Source of the DNA: Hedera helix
Taxonomy: Eukaryota; Streptophyta; Magnoliopsida; Apiales; Araliaceae
DNA length: 64,000 nt
Assembly (NCBI GenBank): GCA_947179155.2
Contig: OX359286.1
Location: forward strand, 11,752,024-11,816,023
Direction of reading: 5' to 3'
Position 1 is the stretch's first letter, and each line of letters opens with the position of its first letter. The notes beneath the pieces were generated by a model. The model made no database searches. It was not told the DNA's origin and worked only from the letters and a program-made list of their open reading frames with translations. A program made the position numbers and the translations under genes. Below are positions 50,901-61,740 of this stretch, in pieces.

Positions 50901-51638
50901 ACTTGAAGTTTTCTTTAACCGAGGACTTGAGTTAGTTGTACGTACAGTTTTGAATGCGAGAGTGATAGGATTCCACCTTCTGATGCTAAACAAAGATGAA
51001 CGAAGTAATATGACCCTAAATCATCTATTTGTTTACCAATTTCAAGGAAATAATGAAACAACTTGAAGTTTTCTTTAACCGAGGACTTGTGTTAGTTGTA
51101 CGTACAGTTTTTTTTTTCTTTAAAACAAAACTTTATTTGATTTATAATCCTTACCTATCTCAGGATCGTAACGTTTACTTGCTCTTCATTATAACTTAGG
51201 TCAACCATTAAGAATTTGTGACCTATTATAATCATACATAGATATAATTATTTCATCACTTGTAAACAAAATTTCGCCATAGTTTCATCTATATATGGCC
51301 CTGTTTATATATTCCTGTATTCATACATTTGCATCATATATACATATATATCCTGTTTACACAACTCTATGCCATACATACATACATTTTTCATTCTCCG
51401 ATAACACAAATTAGCAAATCATACTGTGCTTTCTACCATCTAGATTTAACATTTAAAATCGGTTATTACTTAACTTGCATATATACAAAATTTACATACA
51501 TTTGTTTTACATGAATATCTCATAGATACAATTTCAAATCTCTTCACGCATCTCCATGCATTCACACTCTTTACCTTTGCATCACCGGAACCTCCGGCCT
51601 TCTTGTACTTCACCTGAAACGTTAGTTCATAGCAAGAA

Positions 51639-51654
51639 TGAGCACATAGGCTCA
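51639..51654 (-). other. Conserved LTR stem (TGAGC/GCTCA), G copy
   Basis: On the minus strand TGAGC, loop CTATGT, GCTCA, followed by TTCTTGC. Confidence 0.6.
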
Positions 51655-52282
51655 GCAAGTAATTCAGATAACACCTTTCATACTCACATTTTATAATATG
51701 CATCATGCTTCTATTACTTTACCATGTTGTGTTCAATTATCACACATTGCATTTAATAGTTAGATCACGTTGTGGCACTGAGTGCCCATTTCAACTATCA
51801 CATAGTTCACGTAATTCAATTAATACTTTTAAGTCTGAAACACTTGCCTGTACCGCATTTATTACTTAACCTCTATTGCCTCGTTTAGCCTTTCCATCCC
51901 TTCTTGCCTTGGATTGCTTCATTGAGCGCTGTCTGAAAATATACAACCTATATTCATTAATATAGGATCATAATTTCATATGACTTATAAAACTTAGATC
52001 ATAATCGCTTGACCATTAATCTCTAATCACATTACATTTGATGTATTACACCCTATGTAGGTTAGTAATACATCCCACATTGCCCCCCGACCTTTTCATA
52101 ACTTTAAATCATGCTTTGGCTTAACTTTAGGCATGTTATGTTCTTCCATTTGTCATTCCATTATACCTTAACATCCTTTATTTTGATCATTCTTTATCTA
52201 TTTAGGGCTTACATAACTCATCTTTATCATTCCATATCAAAATATAGCATTTCGGAAGCTTAAAAAAATTTCAAATGAACAG

Positions 52283-52400
52283 TAACTCCGCCCCGGCGCC
52301 GCCAAGCTCGCTGGCCGCGAAATCTTCTCGGTCGATGAACAGTAACATTGCGCCGGGGCGCCACTTTTAGTACAAAACATGGCGCCGGGGCGCCATGTTC
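52283..52400. other. GC island in LTR fragment G
   Basis: Same module as D 4893-5006 in reverse, with GCGCCGGGGCGCC palindromes and GAACAGTAAC (complement GTTACTGTTC) twice. Confidence 0.55.
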
Positions 52401-54353
52401 AAATTCTGGAATCTGATTTTTGTACTACCTTTCCCGATTTTTAATTTCTTCATCTTAACTCCAATTGAGCTGAAATTTGGACCACATATAGACCTCACTA
52501 CCTAGTATTTTATAAAAATACTACTTTCCACATTTGGCTTCTTAAAAGTAGAGATACACTAGCCCCTAGGAGGGCTGTTCAACACGTTTCTATACTTAGA
52601 AAAATTTTCAGAATTTTAAAACTCAACTTTTGCAACTTTGTGATTTTTGGCCAATTGCTTCAAAACTCAATTCCAACACTTGACATAGTTCATATAAGTC
52701 ATAAATGACATGTTCCAACTTTCAAAACCATAAAATTTCGCACGAGGCGACTTTTGTCCGTTAAACTCCATTTCGATTCGAAACGATCGATTTCGATCGT
52801 TCGAATCGCCATTTCACTCAATTTTCATTCCGTTAACTTCCAAAATAACCTAGACACGTGTATTAACATAAACATGACTCATTTGACTCCATTTCATCTT
52901 TAATTCCTCAAATTTGCCAAAAATCACACCTTTTGGATTTCTCATCCAATTTCAAAACTTTCAACTTTCAAAAACTTAACTCAAATTCCAATCCACGACT
53001 CCTTGTTATGAAAATTGTTTCTAACATGTCCCTTAGCACATATATAACTTGTATGAGATTTCAAAACGTTTATTACTTTCATTTGAATTTCTTTTTCCAA
53101 ATTAACTCGTTTTAGGCGTCGGCGAACGTTTTAAATCGTTTAAAGTCCATAATTATCGCCATCGACACCTAATAACTTCCAATTCAACTCAAACACATAT
53201 ATTTACATAAAACTTACCATTTGGCCTCATTTAGCTTTCAATTTCCAGTAATAGCCATAATTCACATATTGATAGCAATTTTGCCAACTTTCAATTTTCA
53301 AACTTAATTCATCTTAAGTTCATACACTCTATACACCACATAGGCAACCGCATATAATTTTAACAACTTTGTACATTCTCACAACTTCCATATGTATCTT
53401 CCAATACACTTTACAGATTATTACGTTGTCTACACAAAAAGTATAGCCTAATATTGTATTTCCTTACACAAAACATGTTTCATAATCTTCAAAGCCTCTG
53501 TATGCTATCTAACATGAGATTTTTCATGTATTCAACATAGTTATCACTCTCAATTAGGTTTTCATCAAATCTAACCCCTTATAACACATAATCCTCTTTA
53601 AGTCATAACTTAATATTACATTTTCCTTAATCCAAGCATGCTTCTCTTTCATTTGTGTACTCATAATACTATCTAGCATGAACTTTCACATATTTCCAAC
53701 ATAATCATATCTTTCAACTAGGTTTTCAACCAACTACCAACATATATTGCATGATTAACCAATAAATCATGATCTTTAGCTTGAAATCATACCTAAATAC
53801 TCACCACCTTTGTTATACAACTTGAACACTTAGAGTTTTATAGTAAATCACATACATAGCATCCAAATCACATAATCAACATGTATCTCCATAGATACAT
53901 GCATGGCTACTCTTAATCTTAAACTTAAACTCATAAACATCAAACTTTGAAACAAGAACATGGTTATACCTTTGTGTATGCCAAGCTTCTTTACATGTAT
54001 AGCTTCCTCATGTTGAGTACTTCATTTTTCCTTCTTGTTCCTTAGTCATTTAACCATCATAGCTTGTAAATCTTTAAGCTTTCTCCTTGAACCTCCATGG
54101 TTTCTTCTCATTTCTCTCTCTTTCTAGCATCTTCGAAACTTGCTGATAATAGAATGGACTTAGCCAAAATATGCTTACAATATAGATATATACATATTAT
54201 GTATATAATTTCCAGCACTTAACCTACCTTTAGTTAACTTAACTTGTATGGTTAAGGCTACATAGGTCATTTCACATAGAATTTCAATGGCAATTTGGAC
54301 ATTAAGCCATTATAGGACACCAAGGTCATTTCCCAACTTATCAAGGGCAATAT

Positions 54354-57314
54354 TGTAATATCCCAGATAATTTCAAGATTTTAAATAATATCTTAATTGA
54401 TTTTATTAAAGGTTAAGGTTTAAACCTAGAAGGTGAGAAGGAAGATGTGTTGAAAATGGGTAAACATTTTTTTTTTAACATAAATTATTTGTTAGAAATT
54501 AAATGTAAGAATATTTTAATGATGCAGGTAGATAATTTATTTAAGAAAGAAATTCAATTGAGAAGTGAAGGTGAATATATTAATATTTATATATATACAC
54601 CTATAGTTGAGTTTGTTAGTCAAACAAGATGATGTGTGAAGTAAATTAAATATTTAATAAAACTAATAAATTAATTAATTTTAGTATGGATTAAAAAGAA
54701 AAGTCATGTAATATAATTAATTGAATTAATTATATAAGTTATGAATTAAGGTTATGAGTAACAAGTAGGGAAGTGGAATATTGCCTAGAAGGACAATATT
54801 AAGAAGTTAATTAATTAAGTAATTTACTTAATTAATAAGTTGTTATAGATGTAAGCCCAATATGGAGATATTTGCATGAAATGGGTAATTAAATAAGAGA
54901 GCCAATAAAAAATAAGTTATGTAGCCCAAACCATTAAAAGTCAAATGATGGTCAATGGTTGGGAGAAGCATTTCAAGTATTGATTGAGTGTAGAGAATTA
55001 ACTAGTGTCTAGTTAATTGAATAACCCTAGTTGGTTGACAAGAGAGATAGCATTAACCAATCATTGGTTAATTGCTAGATAAATAAATGTGGGGTTAAGA
55101 ATTAACCGTGGATGGGTTAATTAAGTAACCCAATGTGGTAGAATTAATTATAGCAAATCTAATTAGATTATATTATAAGTCCAATTGAGGTATTAAACTA
55201 GGTCAAATTAATTTAACCTAGTAGTCCATATAATTTAATTTGAACATGGATTTATGTAATAATTAACCAAGCCCAATGCTTGTTTAATTAAATGTAGCAT
55301 AGGGTATTTAATATTAGCCCAATGTAGTAAATAAATTGAGCCCAAATCAATTAGTTGAATGAGTCAAATATATTAAATCCTAGGGTCCAATGTGGAGCCC
55401 AAATGGTAGTCAAAGTGGTGGTCAATATATATACATTGGTGTATATATATATGGATACTTATATAATGATATAGGATATAAAAATAAAGCTAAAATGGTG
55501 TAGTAAATTGATAAATCCCGAATTTTGGGGGGGCCCCACATGTGGATGTTGTGTGTGGCTTTATTTTTGCTTATTTTACACTCCAAAAGTTGCTTACAAG
55601 CAACCTTGATGGATGTCAATCAAGTTGTCAATCAATCCATGCTATAGTAATCTCAATTAAGCTCTAAATTGACTATGTTGGTGAATTAGGAGAGTTAATA
55701 AAGTATTAGCATTTGGCTATATATAGAGTGCTTCCCACACTTGTGATATGGTTGTTAGTCTTTTTACTAGAAAAGCTAGAGAGAAAGAAAATAGAGAAAA
55801 GCTCTAGAGAAAAAGAAAAAGAAAGTTAGATCTTGTGAGCATTGATGGTTGGATGATCTTGGAGCAAGGTTTAAAGACGGAGGTCTCCTCAAGAGGAAGT
55901 TATCTATGTAAGAAAATTGATCATCCAAGTCTTTTCAAAGTTGTAACAAAGAGGATAATCAACAAAAGGTATAAAACCTTCTAGCTTGATATTGTTCTTT
56001 GGGTATTATGTAATTTCTATGGTAGAAATATAATTTTCAAAGTCTAAATGGATAGATCCATGCTATATTGGTATATCTAGGGTTACATGGGTTTAACATG
56101 GGTTTTTATATGTGTTTATGATGAAAAATTTCATCAAACTCATTGAATAAATTTTTATCGACGAAAACAAATTAATCTAATACGTAGCAGCCCATTCACG
56201 AAATTACTGTTCATGATCCGTAAGTCGGATTTATGATCCGTCAATTTTGAGTGATAGATCCATGAAATATGAAGATTCTCCAAGTTGAATGACTAAAATC
56301 CGATTTAAAATGATCAAGATATGGATTTTCTACCAAAACACTCCATTGTTTTAGGGCTGTGCACAACAGTCCGGTTTGGAGCCAATTTCCGTGACCAAAA
56401 CAAATCCAAATTTGATGTTTGATGACAGAAAAATGTAGTTCGGGAAGTTACGAATCCATCGATACCAAATAGGCCTCAATCGGACTTGTGGATTTTATTT
56501 TATTCAAGTTCCCGTCGAAGACCCCAAGTCTGAAAAAGCATAAAAGTAATTTGCCTATTTTTTTAAAAAAACCGGCCGGTTCGATTTTTTTCGGTTTTTC
56601 ATGATTTCTAGGTAGGGCCGGTTCGGACATTTTTAGGCCGGTTCTTGGGTTGGTTCCAAAAGAGAAAATGCTTATAATTTTATAAAGAAAATTATCAAAA
56701 TTTAAAATCCGATTTGTTTTGTAATTTGGTATTTATTAGAATTAATAGTGGATTAAAGCTTACTAAATGGCTAATAATTATGGGAAAATTATTTTTAATT
56801 TCAGAAAAATAATATTTGACCTATTGGCATGCTAGTTAAGTGTTATAAAATAAAATTTGAAATTATTGGAGTGATTCACTATATATTAGCTATTTATTAG
56901 TGTATAAATAGGCTAATAATCTAATTAAATATTATTTAAAAAATATTAAATAATATATGAAGTTATGTAATTAATTAATTATGATTTAATGAATATTAAA
57001 TAATAATTAAAGGATGTTAAGATGAATAAGTTAGTTATTTATTATTTAATTGCACTTAAATAATAAGTAAAGTTAAATAAATAATTAATTATTATTTAAA
57101 TTAATATTAAATAATAATTAAAGAATATTAAAGTTAGAAAGCTAATTATTTATTATTTAATTAATATTAAATAATAAGTAAGGTTAATTAAGTAATTAAT
57201 TATTATTTAATTAATATTAAATAATAATTAAAGGATAATTAAGGTTAATAAACTAATTATTTATTATTTAATTAATATTAACTAATAAGTAAGGTTAATT
57301 AATTAATTAATTAT
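54354..57314 (+). mobile_element. LTR fragment A' (A-family subtype), cut by element E
   Basis: It begins TGTAATATCCCAGAT and follows the first 2.95 kb of the A LTR (7929-10880), with flanking identity well above 90% by eye, until E inserts inside its AT palindromic tract. About 546 bp (roughly 55543-56088), holding the TATA box (55718-55725) and the GA-rich leader, is far more diverged from A than the sequence on either side. The GC island is at about 56569-56650. The frames 54447-54632, 55422-55619 and 56448-56630 are chance. Confidence 0.85.
55718..55725 (+). promoter_or_regulatory. TATA box of LTR A'
   Basis: TATATATA in TTTGGCTATATATAGAGTGC, followed within about 70 bp by a GA-rich leader (55775-55825), as in LTR A. 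Confidence 0.55.
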
Positions 57315-59689
57315 TGTAATATCCCGGATATTTAAATAAATTAGAAATAAAATATTTAATATTTAATAAAGGTTGGAGTTTGATAACCTAGTAGTGATAG
57401 ATAAATAGATGTCCAAATTAAATTTAACGGACTAACTTAGATATGGTGATATCAAAATTTTTGATACGTTAGCAAGCAAAGTGATAATTCAATAAACTTG
57501 ACTAACAACAAGTCTAATTAAATTAAGAGAATTAATTAGTGGAGTTATGTAATTAAGCGACTTGGTTGCGTGTAAATTAAATATGTATTTATATGAATAT
57601 ATATATGCGTGCACATTTAGTAACATAATTTAATGGTTAATTAAATTGTGATAAATAGATAGATTAATATTAAATTAATCTGAATTGAATTAAAAGGTTA
57701 ATTGTGGAATTAATTTAGTTATTATATTGATTATACTCATTAATCAATATTTATGTAAATTATTGATAAATTATTTGTGAGGAATAATTATGTAAATTAT
57801 ATAATTATAAATTATATAAAGTAGTTGAATTAATTAAGGGAGATTAATAATTGTATACGTGTACAACATTTAATTTCACATATATGTACATATATATAAA
57901 GGGATTAAATTAATTAAGTAATTTTAAATAGTAATTGAATATATTAAATGAATATATTCTATAATTAAATAAATCATTGTAAATGATTTATGAGAGTGAG
58001 AAATTTAATTATACAATTATTTGTGTAATATTAATTAAATAATTTAATAAATTATTTAAATAAGAAATTGAGTAAATATATTATTATTTTAATGTATTTT
58101 CGGGTAAATGGATTTATTTCCATAATTGATGAGAAATGAATTATTTAATGTAAATGTATTAAATAATTTAATTTATGGCCTAAATAATATATATTAAATT
58201 ATATATTGTATTTATTTTAATTTCATAATTTATTGTGAAATTGTTTTGAGGTAAAGTAATGTGTATAAATAATATATATAGTTTATATATATTATTATTA
58301 GCGAACACACTCTAAAGTCTTAATATCAAAATAATTGATAAGTTGTCATTAATTAAATATTCAATGAAATTGAATATAATGAGTGAATTAAATTTTATAA
58401 ATTAATTAATATGATAATTAATTAATGTAAATAATGTAAAATATTATTAATAATATTATTAGTCCATTTAGTAATTTAATATTAATGGGTTAGAGTATTT
58501 AATTAATTAATCAATTCAATTATTATTTAATTATGAATTGGATAATTAATGTGTAACAAAATTAATAATTTATCATTTGGGTTATAATTAAATAGCCCAA
58601 TGATAAATTAAATGGACTTGACAATTTAGTAGCCCAAACAATTTAATTAGAGCCCAATTGGTATTTTTAAATAAAGCCCAAAGCTTGGCCCACTTGAAAA
58701 ATACTTTATAAAACTATTAATTATTAAAAAGTGACTTGGGACAAGATTTTTGGGACAAGATGTTGGTGAGTGCCGGCAACAAGGAGATAAAGTGAGTGAA
58801 ATGATATTTTTTTATTTCATTTTTCATTTATTTAATAATTGTTTGCTTGTTTTATTTTCAAAGGACATGAGCACCATTCTTCTTTTCACCCACTTTGTCA
58901 TTAGCTAAAATTCTTGCACAAGTCTCCAACTACTCTCATGATGGAAGTTTGATAGATATAGATTTTATATCTATGTAAATTGTAAGTATACTTGCAATTT
59001 ATTAGTGTAGGCTAGTCATTTTTTTTCTTCTTCCACTTTTCAAGTTAGAGAGAGTTGAGAGAAATAGTTTGTGAGAGAAAATATTTGAGAGCAAGGATAA
59101 AGAAGGAGAAGGAGTTCTTGGATCATGAGATCTTCTTTCACAACCTAGTTTGGAAGAAAATGAAGATAACCACTAAAATGAGGTAATGGTTATTTTAAAT
59201 ATAGTTTTGTTTTTAAATTAAATAAATTATCATGTTGGTATAAATATGTTAATATAGTTATTAATGTGTGGTAATAATATTTATGTCATGCTTGAGTTTA
59301 ATATATTTGGTTTGTGTTTTGGTATAATTTATATGCTAAAAACATGTGTTTGGTGGTGTTAAATCAAATCTCAAAGTAATGACAAGAAATTAATTTTTAT
59401 AAAATTTAGATTTAATGTTATAATATTATAGAACATTAAATCATGAGAAAAACAAAGTTTGAATCACTCAAAATGGAGTTATACACAAAAAGTTACGAAT
59501 TGTGGTAGTTTATGTGATGTAAAAATTTTTATAAAAATTTTTAATATTAAATCATGAAAAAATTAAATTTTCATGTTATAAATTGATATTAAGTGATTGG
59601 TAATTTTTTTGGATTTTTAAAGCTTACTTGAATGTATAATTTTTATTAAAGTGATGTATAAAAGTCACTGTTCACAATCTGCTAAAGAA

Positions 59690-59945
59690 GGAAAAAACGC
59701 CGGTCGCGCAATGCGCGGGGTACTATTCACTGCCGGACGCGGAGATGAAAAACGACGTCGTTTTGGGTACAAAATTCAGTCCCCGCGCGATATGCGCGGA
59801 AGCCAACAGACGGTGTCCTGAAACGGCACCGTTTTGGTACCGCAGAAATGCAGCGCGCGCAATGCGCGCGAACAGATTTTTCCGGAAATTACGATACTGC
59901 CCCTCCGGTCTTTTTCCGCGTAATTACGAAATTGCCCCTCCGTTC
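59690..59945. other. GC island of palindromes in E LTR
   Basis: Seen here: CGCGC-AAT-GCGCG (about 59705-59717); AAAACGACGTCGTTTT (59749-59764, exact palindrome); CCGCGC-GATAT-GCGCGG; AAACGG-CA-CCGTTT (59821-59834); GCGCGC-AAT-GCGCGC (about 59853-59867). It is analogous to C 25310-25515, but several arms differ while remaining self-complementary. Confidence 0.75.
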
Positions 59946-60229
59946 GTATTTCGACTTATTTACAGAATTGCCATTCTGGATAATTTTAATTAATTTAAAA
60001 TGTTTAAAAATTAATTTAAAAATTATAACAAAAATAATAATAATACAAAAATGATATTTAGGTATTTAATATTATATTTTTCAAATATAATAAGTATTTA
60101 GGATTAATATTTAAATGTTGTAAATATTAATCTAGTTAGTTTAATATTATATTTTTCAAATATAATAAATATTTAGGATTAATATTTAAATATTTTAAAT
60201 ATTAATCTAGTTAGTTTAATATTATAGCT

Positions 60230-60690
60230 TCTGAAATTATGATTAAATTAATTATTATTTAATTAATATTAAATAATAAACAAGGATGATAAAATAATTA
60301 ATTATTATTTAATTACTATTAAATAATAATTAAAGACAACTAAGATTGAGTATTTAATTATTTATTATTTGATTAACTTTAAATAATAAATAAATTCAGT
60401 TAGTTATTATGTAATAACTAATGATATTTGAGTATGTACTGTATAAGTTTATTATTTATTATTTAATTAACTTTAAATAATAAATGAATCTAGTTAGTTA
60501 GTTATTATTTATTATTAAATAATAACTAAAGATATTTGATTATTTTTAATATAATATAATTATTTATTATTTGATTAACTTTAAATAATAAATAAATCTA
60601 GTAAGTTATTATTAAATAATAACTGAAGGTATTTAATTACTTACTATTTAATTAATATTAAATAGTAATTAAATGAAATAAAGAAAATGT
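60230..60690. repeat. AT-only palindromic tract in E LTR
   Basis: Units of ATTATTTAATTAATATTAA type, with arms such as TTATTATTTAATTA / TTAAATAATAA repeated about eight times, separated by linkers containing CTAG or AAGG. Confidence 0.65.
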
Positions 60691-61411
60691 CTTTAACTCT
60701 TTTGTTTAAACAATTATAATAAATTGTTTAATAGTTTAATAAGTGTTTAACACTTGAGAAAAATTATTTTCTAACTTATTAAATTATTAACCTAATTTGA
60801 TTGAAGGTCTATAAGGTTAATAATATCATTTTGACTGATGTAAATTATGTGTTAGTACTTATGTGTGGTAAATAAGTTCCTTAGTGAGCGTATAGTTGTA
60901 CAAATACGCTGTACTAATTATTAGACCAACTTTATTAATGTTAGGTCTTTCAAAGCCAGTTAGTTAAAGCTAGACATTAATTGTAGCTGAGCAGACAGGC
61001 AAGTTTCCTATCTTCAAACTTTACTTTGTGCAAGTTTCCTAAACCCTACTCAATTTATATTCGAGCAGGATATATTATTTTATTGTTCAAGTCCCTAACT
61101 CAAATTCAAGTTATTACGTTTCAAGCATGCTATGGTTTAATTCTGTATAATTATTCCACATCTTTAAATTGTTGATTCGCACATAGTGCTTGTTGCATGT
61201 GTTCATCAGATATGAAAGGCTGATCACCTTCATTACCATAAGGTTCAGTTAAAATTGTTCATGGTCATTATTGACACTCAACATTACTTGATTCAGTCAT
61301 TCAATTATTGAAATTATGATTCGTACTCTTTCACAATTATTATATTGTTGAAAATCCGAAAGCTTGTTCTTTCTTTCAATCATGATATATCGTTATTGTA
61401 TTTAAACTTGC

Positions 61412-61430
61412 TGAGCAAAGTCGTTGCTCA
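61412..61430 (+). other. Conserved LTR stem (TGAGC/GCTCA), E copy
   Basis: TGAGCA, loop AAGTCGT, TGCTCA: here the stem is one pair longer. Flanks are CTTGC and CTCTTGC. Confidence 0.6.
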
Positions 61431-61740
61431 CTCTTGCTATATCATGATAACAAATTTCAGAATAATACGAATGTCCAAGGAGAGACGGAGACAGAAGCAA
61501 CAGACAAGATTATAGTGTTATGCATTATAACTAAATTGTTATATGATGTAAGTATTTATGTAAACCTTTTTATGAATCTAAAGGTATATATGTAAGTTAA
61601 GGTTAGAAACCTTGGGAAATGTTGTAGAATAAACAATTTATGTTTATATATTCCGCATTAGTTATAGAACATGTATGAAGATGATGTATAGTGATGAACC
61701 AGGTCCAGGGTTAAAGGAACCCGGATTTGGGGTCGTCACA

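Larger units (their letters stand above)
33301..51110. repeat. 160-bp tandem satellite array, about 111 monomers
   Basis: Head-to-tail monomers of 160 bp (some 159 or 161) fill 17.8 kb without interruption. Landmarks in each are CTAGAAGTTTTCTTTAACCG, GAGGACTTGTGTTAGTTG, TACGTACGGTTTTGAATG, AGTGATAGGATTGCACC, TGATGCTAAACAAAGGTGAA and ATATGACACTAAATCATC. At least five variant classes exist. One has AAAGATGAACG with TTCCACCTTCTG; one has GTAAAACGAAG with TTTTTAATGTGAG; one has TTGACCGTACGG with GAAAGTG; one has AAGTTTCTTTAACC (159 bp); one has AAAGTTGAACG. Monomer length is near nucleosome repeat length, as for many plant centromeric or subtelomeric satellites. About fifty 60-70-codon frames overlap every junction; they are by-products of the repeat. 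Confidence 0.96.
51111..54353 (-). mobile_element. LTR fragment G (D-like), truncated at both ends
   Basis: A minus-strand LTR fragment collinear with the D LTR from about 31745 (near the D 3' end) down to about 3245 in D coordinates. It lacks about 150 bp of its 3' end at the satellite junction and its 5' end at the A' insertion. Landmarks are CTCAGGATCGTAACGTTTAC at 51160-51179, the conserved stem 51639-51654, the GC island 52283-52400 and 'cgaaacgatcgatttcgatcg' near 52780. It diverges from D far more than D's LTRs differ from each other. The frames 51329-51514, 51470-51706 and 52933-53115 are chance. Confidence 0.8.
57315..61740 (+). mobile_element. Element E 5' LTR (4.43 kb)
   Basis: It starts TGTAATATCCCGGAT and ends GGGGTCGTCACA. 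It contains 'gcccaat' words (58590-58690), a GA-rich leader (59045-59115), a GC island (59690-59945), an AT palindromic tract (60230-60690) and the conserved stem (61412-61430). From about 59400 to the end it is collinear with solo LTR C read on the minus strand; for example 60820-60930 matches the complement of 24230-24340. The frames 59745-59993 and 59848-60054 fall in the GC island and are chance. Confidence 0.88.

Noticed and set aside
33321..51066. Dozens of 60-122-codon frames in the satellite as a tandem gene family
   Set aside because: The frame shifts with each 160-bp period and sequence is conserved equally in all codon positions by eye. There is no promoter or intron evidence, and start and stop occur at fixed repeat positions.
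33301..51110. CRISPR-like regular repeat array
   Set aside because: Monomers are contiguous and homologous along their whole length with no unique spacers; this is a eukaryotic satellite.
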